In this document: piece after piece, positions 55,126 through 64,000 of the stretch
How the letters are laid out: the number at the start of each line of letters is the position of its first letter
Position numbering within the stretch: position 1 is the first letter of the stretch
Program-made: the position numbers and the translations under genes
Notes under the pieces: model-generated
The model's input: the letters and a program-made list of their open reading frames with translations, nothing else
Databases searched by the model: none
What the model was told of the DNA's origin: nothing
NCBI GenBank assembly: GCA_003508835.1
Contig: PUFA01000034.1
Location: 3,374,501-3,438,500, forward strand
DNA from: Eonycteris spelaea
Lineage: Eukaryota > Chordata > Mammalia > Chiroptera > Pteropodidae
Length of the DNA: 64,000 bases
Direction: 5' to 3'

Positions 55126-55870
55126 GTTATGGGGAAAGTGAAGGTTTATCATCTAGAGATCCTAGGCCTGAGATCCTAGGCCTGCCTTCCAAAACACTTC
55201 TTGGGCTTTCTTTTTCTCCCCTCATGTGAGACTGGAAGTCTGGGCTGGGCTGGAGCTGTCTCATGCCCTTCCTCCAGGGAAGATAAGACTCTGATACACA
55301 GTTTCTCTTGTGGCAAGCTTTGTTAAGGAGTACAGATCTCTCTGAGCTTTCAAAAAGGATTACATTTCCTCTGAGCCTATTTTAAAATGGTTGCTTTTCT
55401 CCTCCCCTTCCCTGAAGCATGGGATTTTTTTCCCCCACCTTCGCAGTGAGACCTTGGTGGGGCTCCTAGAGGTAATCTGTGGGGCCTCCCTAAGACTGGA
55501 ACTCCAGAATTTTTTAAATTCAAGCTAGTTCACACTCAGCCTCCAGCAATTCATCAAACCCTTTAACGGTTCCTACCAGTTGCTGGCTCCAATGGCGGCT
55601 TCTGCTTTCGGTGAGTTGTGATTCTCTGTCTTCCTCAGTCTCTCCGGATTTCAGGTGGTGATGTGCCCTGTTGCCTCAGTTCGCCAATGAATCTAAGAAA
55701 AGTTGTTGATTTTCAGTTTGCTCAGCTTTTTTTTCTTGTGAGGATGGAAGTAAGGGCTTCCAAACTCTTTACCCATAGCAGCTGTCTTACGGTGGCTTTT
55801 TGTTATTCAGAACGATACTGTAGTTTTCTATTGGGATTTGATCTCCTTTAAAGGCATTGTTTCTTCTCAG

Positions 55871-58800
55871 CTGAAGACTGTAGGGAAAACACATGGAGTG
55901 ACGAAAATGAGAAACATGAAATCTCTCAGAACAATGACTTTCTGGTCTATGGTTCTGACTTCCCTTCTAGAAATATTTTGAAACCTCAATAACCAATGCT
56001 GTATTTGATCTTGGCAGATGATAATCATTCCTCTTACTCTGCCACCAAGCATTTCTTATCTTGTCCTTCTCAAAAATTGTTTCTCGTATGTTTCCTTGTC
56101 TTGTTGTTACTTTCCAAACACTCTGAGGTCCAAGGCTCAGTCAGTCTTCCTTGTCCTTGAAGCAGCCTGAAGTCTTGCAGAAAGCCAGCCTGTGATTAAG
56201 ACTCTGGAAAGAAGGACTGTTAGTTGAAGTGGATTCTTTCACCCAGTTGATTTGGTGTAGTATGTATCATAAATATCACTAAATGTTCGCTTACTGGCAT
56301 ATAAGCCTAGGCATGCATGTGTCTATCCTGTGAGCCTGGCTCTAAAAGGGACAGATGACCCCTAGCAAGAGCCTTTCTGAATAGGACAATTAAAAATTTG
56401 CCCAAATCACCAATGCATGTTCATTGTAGAAAAGTTGGGAAATACAGATAAGTATAAAGAGGAAAATAAAAATGATCCATCGTCCCAGAGGCACTATTTT
56501 GGTACAATTCCTGTGGCCTTTTTACTATACGTTACTTATGCGCAGGGGAAAGGATGAAGAATTCCCTAGGAATCAACCAAAATCAAGGGTTATTATTGCT
56601 GCAATCATTCTATATGCATACAAAAAGGAATATCACAGTGGCTGAGAAATGTGGTTGAGCAGGAACATAGCCTTTTGGTCAAATATGTCTGGGTTCAAAT
56701 CTGTCACTTACTGGATGACCTTCGGTACGCCGTTTCTCTGCATTTTGGTTTCCTCACCTGCAAAATAAGACTAATATTATGTACCTGCTCGGCTGGTTGG
56801 GAATAATGAACCGATCTGGTGTATGGAAAGCACTTACTACAGTGCTAGGAAGAAAGTGCTCAGTCCGTGGAGCAGTTGGAGGGAGGGAAGGTGAGGAGAA
56901 GGAAGTGGAGCGCACACATGCACAAGCTTACCAGTGCACTTCCGGTGGAAGATTTCTGGCCGGCTTAAACGTAATTTAGGACAGTTAAAAACCCAGGTCT
57001 CAGCTTGTCTTCACAGAAGACTGCCAGCTAATAAATGAAGAAGAAAGGATAGAATTGGATAGTTACCATTTTGTAAAGACCCTCAAAATAACTAATTCAG
57101 TTAATATCATCAACGGATGGCGAGGATATTGGGTAGAGGATATTGACACAGTATCAAAGTATCGCTTTGCAGATTATGTATTAATTACGGTGGAGAGACC
57201 TGACAGACGTCACTTTAACTAAATGATCAAAATTCAATTGATAAATAATGGAATAAACTAATATTATGTGTCTCCTGATGTGATATATTAGGAAGGAAGA
57301 ACACAGTATCACTTACGTAGTATTTTTTTCTAAGACATAATCTGAATTGCATCAGGAGGGAGTAATTAGGCAGAGAGATTGAGGAATATTCCATAAGACT
57401 CTTAAAAAAATGTCTGTATCATAAAAGACAAAAAAGGATGGGGGACAGCTCTAGATGAAAATATATTAAACAGTCAAACATAGTGTGTGAACCTTGATTG
57501 GGTGCAGGATAATAATTTTTTAAAAGGCTATAGAGACATTTTGGAGATAACTGGAGAAATTTGAATAAAGACTGTCTATTAGATAATATTATTGTGCCCA
57601 TGTTAAATTTCTTGAGTGAAAATATGGTTTGTGGTTTGTAAAAGAGAATGTCCTTTTTTTAGTAGATATAGGTGAAGTATTTAGAGGTAAAAGCGATCTT
57701 ACGTCTGCAACTTACTTTCAAATGGTTCTGCAAAAAAGGTGTGTATAAACACAGATGTGTGTGTGTGGTGTGTGTGTATGTAATTGGTAAAGGGTAAATG
57801 AGTACTTATTCAATTTTCAACTTTTCTGCAATTTCAATATTTAAAAAAATTAAAATCAGACGGATGCGAGGACAAGACCTCCCACTGGCCTAGACATTAA
57901 GATCCCCTCCTAAGAGGACTTAAAAAACCTCTGGCTTAAAGACAATGGCATAATCTTTTCTGGCTGCATTTTACTTAGGGCTTCTTTACAGACATCTGGT
58001 CTACCAGAGGGCAGTGCACTTGTCCTCTCCACCTGCATTGCATTTTGTTTTGCTTTACAGTTCTAAGAAAGTTTTCATTGAGCTGAGAGTTAATAGGCCC
58101 CTGAGAGATACTTCTAATGTGCTCCTAAGTTTAGACACTGGGACAGTCCTGAACAGGCTCAAGAGAAAGTGCAGTGAGAAGGTGCCCAGGCTGAGGTCAT
58201 GGGAATGTCACAGTTATATAAGGAGAACAAGAAGTTTGTGTGAAAGCCACTTTTCTTGAGAAATATCTGATCCGTGGTCACACATGCCTATAACCAGAGC
58301 TCAGATCTATTGTCACACAGAAGAAGTAGGGAGTTAAGTTGTTTTTTTTTGTTTGTTTTGTTTTTTTTTTTGCTGGGTGATCCCTAAAGAATAACATGTA
58401 ACCATGAGACGCCTGACAGTGTAGTGTGGTCTGCATTGTTTTATATAATCTCAGTAGTGGACTGTGAATTATTCTTTCCTTTGCCACTCAAAGCAGATGG
58501 AGATGACCATTTCACAGAGACAATGAATAGATTAGGGTGCCAGCTCTTGGTGACTAAGGAACTCACTGTCCCATAGTAAATGGGTAAGAAGATGGGGAGG
58601 GGAGTTGTTCAAAAGGTAAATCCATCCTTAAAAGCAATTGCATTAAGTGATGGCACATAAGTTTCTTTTCACCTGCCAATTCCAATTGTTTGGTGCGGAC
58701 TGCCTGGAGCACCATGTTAGGCAAGATTCCTGACTCAGGGAGAAAGAGTGGTAATTGATTAGTGATGTCTCCGTTATGATTTTTTTGAAGGAGTACACGC

Positions 58801-58880
58801 ATTTGCCATCTTTGCATTTCTAACACAAACTAAACTGAACCCCTGAAAAACACTAAAGCTTTCAAAAACATTTAATAAAG
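55871..58880. other. AT-rich intergenic DNA
   Basis: A sense MIR at about 56640-56880 (TTTGGTTTCCTCACCTGCAA), an old repeat at 56390-56520, a (TG)n run near 57756-57775 and a T-run at 58360-58371. No gene recognised. Confidence 0.45.
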
Positions 58881-58889
58881 TAACAGTTC

Positions 58890-59030
58890 TAACGATAGCT
58901 AATATTTATTAAGTACTTACAATTGGCCAGATAGTAATCTAAGTCCTTTGTGTGTATTAATTCATTTAATCCCCACAACAACTTGGTGAGGTAAATATGA
59001 TTATCAACCCCATGTTACAGACAAGGAGCT
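58890..59030 (-). repeat. MIR
   Basis: GCTAATATTTATTAAGTACT and ATCCCCACAACAACTTGGTG are the reversed MIR body, abutting an L2. Confidence 0.7.
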
Positions 59031-59360
59031 GAAGTCATCTTCAGGTCTTTGCTCACCTCCTCAGTATGGCCTTTTCTGGCTGTCATATTTCAGATTTCAG
59101 CCCTGTTCCCGTCACTCCCAATCTCCCTTCCCTGTTTGAATTTTCTCTTTGGTACCTGCCACCACCCGACCTTCTGTATATGTTAGTTACTTGTGTATTG
59201 TCTGTGTCTCCCATTAGAACGTAAGCTCCAGAGGGCAGGGATTTGTGTTTATTTTGTTTACTGTGCTGTGTCTAGAAACTTTTGTAAGACATTGCTTGGC
59301 ACTTGGTTGGTGCTCAATGAATACTTATGGAATGAGAGAATGAGGCCTAAATACATTACC
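59031..59360 (+). repeat. L2 3' end
   Basis: CAGGTCTTTGCTCACCTCCT, GTAAGCTCCAGAGGGCAGGG and GTGCTCAATGAATACTTATG match the L2 3' consensus to its end. Confidence 0.8.
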
Positions 59361-60384
59361 GAAGGTCACATGGCTACCTGGGGGTGAAGGGCGGGTGCGT
59401 GGGTGGGTCTCAGTTATGTCTTCCTGTTGGGAAGCTGAAAAGGATGCCAAAACCCTAGAAACCACAGAGAATCTGAGGTTTACAGACCCTGAGAGTAATA
59501 TGGACAGGGAGCAGCTGGTGCTTCAGCGGAGAGGCTTCCTAACTGATGGAGTAGCTGCAACTTGGGAAAGGTGTGAGGTGATTGCGGCTGTTGGGATAGA
59601 GACAAAGGACCAAAGCCTGCCTCCCAGACAGGTACCCAGAGCCACAGTCACACTCCTATTTCGCAAGGGATTTTTTTGTGTCAAGAGCGAATAGGATGGG
59701 AGATGTCGGTGCACAGAAAACACTGGGAGGTTTTCGACAGCAATGTGGAAAGAAGGAAAATAAGACGTTGTCTGAAAGCTAAGCTTTAAAGTCAACAGAT
59801 AATAAACCATAAGAGAGTTAAACCAAGTCCTCTGGAGGGGACGCATTGGCTCCTGAGCAAGAGTGGACAAACACCGCAAAGGGACTCTCAGGGATGGGAC
59901 ACTGGCTGCACTCTGTCAGGGCTGGGGTTGGGGAACCAAGCCCAAGGACACACACCCCCCACCCCGCCTGGTGCTCGGGGCAGGTCTTGTGGACATGGCT
60001 GTGGGGCTGTGAAACATTCGAGTCACGGAACTTGCTCAGAACTTGCCTTCTGGTTATGGTTTGGTTTCCTGGGTGACTTGGCTCAAGTGAGATAAAAAGC
60101 CCGTGAGCTTTCAGCCCTGGGAGCTGTGGTTCTCAGAATGAGCCTGGCTAACGTGAGCTGGCTCTGTGAGACCCACCTATTGGATTTCTGAGCCTCCAAG
60201 TACATTCATGCTTATCACATTCGTGGTCTCTGACAAAGTCCATGCTGAGCATATACAGCCTGGATGTTTCCACCCAGCCTCCTGGCTGGTCCTGCCTTTT
60301 AATGCCCTTTTTATAATCTCAGGGACCCAGGATGTGCAGACTTTTACCAGGTTCTCCTCTCCTGATAGTGTCTGGGGAGCTATT

Positions 60385-60845
60385 TTAGTTCCTGTGCCTT
60401 CTATAGCAAAGGACCACATATTCCGTGGCTTCAAAGGACACAGATTTGTTCTTGCAGTTCTGTAGGTTAGAAATCCAACGTAGGTCTTAGTGGGCTAAAA
60501 TCAAGATGGCGGCAGGGCTGCATTCCTTCTGGAGGTTCCAGGGAAGAACCTGTTTCTGTGCCTTTTCCAGCTTCCAGAGACCTCTCCGTCCACAGTCCTT
60601 GGCTCGTGGCCCCTTCCCTCATCTTCAAAGCCAGCAACAGTGACTTGGGTCCTTCTCACACAGCATCCCTCTGACTTTCTCTTCTGCTTCCTCCTTCATC
60701 ATTCCTGTTGCCTTGGGCCCACCTGGATAATCCACCACAATCTCCCTTTTTGGGCAGCTGCTAGCAACCTTAATTCCATTTGTAACCTCTGGTCCTCTCA
60801 CCGTATAACTTAACATATTCACATGATCTGGGGATTAGCACATGG
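60385..60845 (-). repeat. old MaLR/LTR-like repeat, reversed
   Basis: TAGCAAAGGACCACATATTC, CTTGCAGTTCTGTAGGTTAG and a body similar to the reversed copy at 40801. Diverged. Confidence 0.45.
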
Positions 60846-61430
60846 ACATCCTTGAGGAAGCCATTGTCCTGCCCACCCCAGAAGCCCTGAGGAATGCTCC
60901 AGGATCCACAAAACCTTCCTCATGGCTGCTGGTCACCTTAGTCAGCGTCTCTCCTTCCTTACCTCTAGCCACCTCAGAACTGGTTTCTCTGGGGTGCACA
61001 TTCTTCCTGCTCCACTGCACCCCAAGTGTGGGCCCAGGCATCTAATACTCTAATACCCTGAGGCCAAGTTGAAACAGGACGAAACCATCATTGTCACAAC
61101 TGGCACCAGAAGTCCTACTCAGAGAAACTTTTCAACAACTGTTCGAGAGGAAGGTGAGATTTAAGGACATGGGTGTTGGCACGAACCTGGGCCACAACTC
61201 AGAGGCTTCAAGTGCTCTGTGGGAGGTAGGAGGAGAGGAGGGAGAGTTGGGGTATCAGTGGGGTGAGGAGAGCCTACCAGGAAGAGGCTGGGGGCTGTGT
61301 GGGGGCAGGCCTGAGGCGGTTCCGCCAGGACAGGCTGGCCATGGGCCATTTGCCTGGGGCGATGCCTGACTGACAAGCCAAAGGTTGTGTTTCTGTGAGG
61401 TAAATCCTCTTGTTGTCTTGCGGCCTCCAG

Positions 61431-62133
61431 GACACTCATGACTACCTGTGGGCAGGAGGTCTTGATGGAACTCTGGAGAGAAGCGACAGGCATGGTGGTG
61501 GCCGGCAGGTGCCATGGAGCTGTCAGCCATCCCTGCCCTGAGAGTCGCAGAAAACCTGGGGAGCCCGGCTGTCTGCGGGTCACGCAACAGGACACCACAG
61601 GGAGGGCTTCGTCCTTCTCCGCCCCTGAGGCCCAGAGGCACCGATCTCGTCTAGAGCTGAAGGGTAGTGAGACTCCAGCTGGCTCTCGGATCTCACAGCT
61701 AAGACCTTTGAATCATCTGTTACTCAAGGCTTGGGGGTCACAGGACCACGTTCCAAACCAGAGGACGCTCGACGTGATTGGCCCATGCCCGGCGCCCACG
61801 CTGCACGCCCGGGCCTCCTGCTTGCTGGTTGATTTGCCTTCGACCATGTCGATTCTGTGTGAGGTCCAGGAACCCCCCTCCCCAGTTTCCTCTGCTCGGG
61901 GCCCAAAGAAAGGAAAACACTGCTTCTTCTCGTTCTCGATTCTCAGAAATCCCAGGCAACTCCAAGTTGCTACTGGCACCAAGTGGAGGTGATAGCTTAC
62001 ATCCCTCTGGGTCAAGACTTCTCGCCAACTCGCCTTCTAGAAACTACCTAAGGACGTCCTTTTCCCTGGACGTCTGCCAGCACTAAGGATTACCGTTTAA
62101 TAAATCTCTGCCAATCGAATATGAAAAAAAAAA
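61431..62133 (+). other. candidate polyadenylated terminal exon or retrosequence
   Basis: A good acceptor (TCTTGCGGCCTCCAG) ends at 61430. An ATG frame runs 61438-61992 (184 codons), AATAAA is at 62099-62104 and ten A bases follow at 62124-62133. The encoded sequence matches nothing I recognise. Either a retrosequence with its tail or a plus-strand exon followed by a chance A-run. Confidence 0.3.
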
Positions 62134-62509
62134 CAAACCTCATTTTCATTTTCGGTTCTTTGATTACGTGTGAAGAAGACATGTTTTTAAAACACGCACA
62201 TTACTTCTTTTGAATGGGATGAGTAATAACGAAAAGCATATTTCGAATGTCACTCAGTGTCTGTTTAGATATGAGGGAAAAAATGTCTATTCATATGAAG
62301 AAGAGAAGGTGTTCTTCTGTGTACAACTTCTGTTATGAGAGTTGAGGCTGGGGGAGGGGAAAAGAGAAAAACAGTAGGAAAGCTAGGGAGAGGGGAGAGG
62401 GAAGAACAAAAGAAATAAAAGCCAGGGGCCTCGACTGGGAGACAGGGTAGTGGGATGGTTGAAACGAGCCCTACTCAGCTGACCCTGCACTCTGCCACAT
62501 GACTTCAGG

Positions 62510-62990
62510 CCAGCGGTTCTCAAACTATGTGACCTCGGCACCCCTTTACATGATTGAAAATGATTAAGGATCCCCAAATGGTTTTATTTATGTAGATGAT
62601 ACATATTGGTATTTACCTAATTAGCAATGAAAACAAAAATCTTAAAATATTTACATAAATAACATTTTTATGAAAAATATATTTTCTAAAACAAAAGAAA
62701 TTAGTGAGAAGAAAGGCATTATTTTTGCAGTTTTGCAAAACTCCCCGATGTCTAGTTTATTAAAAGGTGGCTAGCCTTTCCTCTCTGCCTCTGCATTCAA
62801 TCTGCTGTGGTACCGTATGCCATGTAGCCTCTGGAAAACTCCACTCCACACTCATGAGAAGCCACGTGTGGAAAAGGCTAATAACATATTAGTATCATAA
62901 GAGTAGTTTTGACCTTGGATTCCCTAACAGTATCCCAGGAAGCCTTCAGGGGTGCCTGGACCATACTTTGAGAATCACTGATTTAGCAGG
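62510..62990. mobile_element. MER1/Charlie-type hAT element
   Basis: Left end CAGCGGTTCTCAAACTATGT and right end TTTGAGAATCACTG are inverted repeats. The interior (AAAATTAGTGAGAAGA-like text and TCTGCATTCAATCTGCTG) follows Charlie1/MER1 as I recall it. Confidence 0.75.
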
Positions 62991-64000
62991 GGGATTGATA
63001 TCCAGCAATATGTCCAGGGCTGTCAAAACATTAATGCCCTTTGACACAGTGGTTTCTCTTTAGGGAGTATATTTTCAAAGAATAATCCCCCCAAATGAAA
63101 ACTGTTTAAATGACCTACAATTGGAGAATGGTTAAGTAAATGCGGGTATATCGCTTAATAGAATATTTTGTGGTTTAGAATTATAATTAGGAAGATTATG
63201 TGCTCGCATGGAAAGACTACACATCTCTTAGTGAAAAATGCATCTTACAAAACAAACTCTCCGCTATGCCTGCCGGTCTTGGGAGAGTGGATGCCTGAGG
63301 CCAAGACCTTGAAGGAAGCAAGGAAAAGTCAAGTCTGTCTGTATGGGTGAGGGATAATGAGAGTTTTTTTAATTTTTGGTCCATGTGTATTTTGACATTT
63401 GCTCTTTTTTTTTTTTTTTTTGACAAGAAAAAACAAAAATAAGCACTTTCTAATCTGTCTTGTTCCCCTGGGTCAGTATGGCCGGGTGGGAGCAGAGAGC
63501 AGTGTCACCTGGGGCCCCGTAGCCGGGAAATAAAGGGTGGGCACTCAGGGGTGGGGACCTGGTGTTTCAGCTCATTCTGTGGCGGCACAAAAGCCTTTGG
63601 CAAAGCAGCTGTTATCGAAGACTTTTGGGGAGATGACAGCGACAACTGCAGACCAGCTCATCTGGGAGAGGACCAAGGCCCCGGGGCCAGCCCGTGTCTG
63701 CAGGGGTCGGGTGAGGGCAGCCGGAAGGCCGCCAGGGCAGGGCGGGTCTTGGCCGGGAGGGAGTGAGGACTGCAGGCCCCGACGGGGAATTTATTGGACG
63801 TCGAAGCTGCTTGGGCTGAAAGCCTGGCACACAGAGTCTGTGTGGGCAGAACCAGGGCGAGGTCTGCATTTTAGGAAGCCACACTGGAAGCCAGGTGCAG
63901 CTGCGTCGGACTTGGGGGAGACCAGTTGGGTTGAACACAGTGGTACTGCAGAGACAACACTGAAGTCCTCAAGTCCAGCCGGACTCATGAGTGGGAGAGG
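62991..64000. other. right edge, no recognised gene
   Basis: L1-like 3' text around 63040-63190 and a T-run at 63405-63421. The GC-rich segment 63450-63780 carries no recognisable coding exon. Confidence 0.35.

Larger units (their letters stand above)
50035..55870 (-). mobile_element. long antisense L1, ORF2 and 5' region decayed
   Basis: 3' end at the left (AATTGTGGTAAAATATACAT at about 50042, then ACATTCCCACCAGCAATGCA at 50665). The central part reads as reversed L1M ORF2 (CCAGAATATGAAGAATGTTC at 52241; GACAAGAAATCCAACATAAT at 53827). 5'-type text ends near 55870. All six frames carry many stops, so it is dead. Two insertions split it (52690-53025 and 54675-55125). More than one L1 copy may be joined here. 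Confidence 0.65.

Noticed and set aside
63551..63766. Possible exon near the right edge
   Set aside because: No recognised protein similarity or clear splice sites.

Overview
The window is nuclear DNA from a placental mammal. The evidence is multi-exon genes with GT/AG introns, CpG-rich first exons, and many ancient mammalian repeats (MIR, L2, L1M-type LINEs, MER2, MER5/MER1-type hAT elements, MLT1). I see no primate Alu, no rodent B1/B2, and no obvious young lineage-specific SINE. That argues against primates and rodents and fits a non-primate mammal with few recent SINEs; the species is not determined. From recalled human gene order, the locus corresponds to human 2q37.1, inverted relative to the human chromosome. 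PSMD1 would then lie beyond base 1 and GPR55 beyond base 64000.

All recognised protein-coding genes are on the minus strand. From right to left they are: (1) a C2orf72-like gene, start codon at 37885, open to 36905; (2) SPATA3, three coding exons at 33567-33206, 29903-29729 and 27682-27577; (3) C2orf72, three coding exons at 7667-7062, 4374-4261 and 860-697. The C2orf72-like gene and C2orf72 look like tandem paralogs flanking SPATA3. They have the same 30-residue spacing from the start to a shared GQVL motif, a similar LCRAS...ALVG...EALLR.VF core, and a candidate exon 1 donor in the same phase.

Two genes have a frame disruption in exon 1 as written: one base missing in a GC-rich stretch of C2orf72, and a two-base-short 27-bp repeat unit in SPATA3. 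Splice sites, exon phases and the rest of both reading frames are intact, so a base-level sequence error or a very recent allele is more likely than old pseudogenes.

The rest is intronic or intergenic. 8-27 kb has diverged repeats, including three or four copies of one LTR-like family. 38-50 kb has repeats, an inverted repeat pair, an (AC)n microsatellite and a cluster of CTCF-like motifs around 43.2-44.0 kb. 50-55.9 kb is a large antisense L1 with two nested insertions. 56-64 kb is mostly MIR, L2, a MER1-type element and a possible polyadenylated retrosequence or plus-strand terminal exon ending near 62.1 kb. The genes do not form an operon-like or pathway unit; SPATA3 is a spermatogenesis-associated gene and the C2orf72 family has no established function that I know of.
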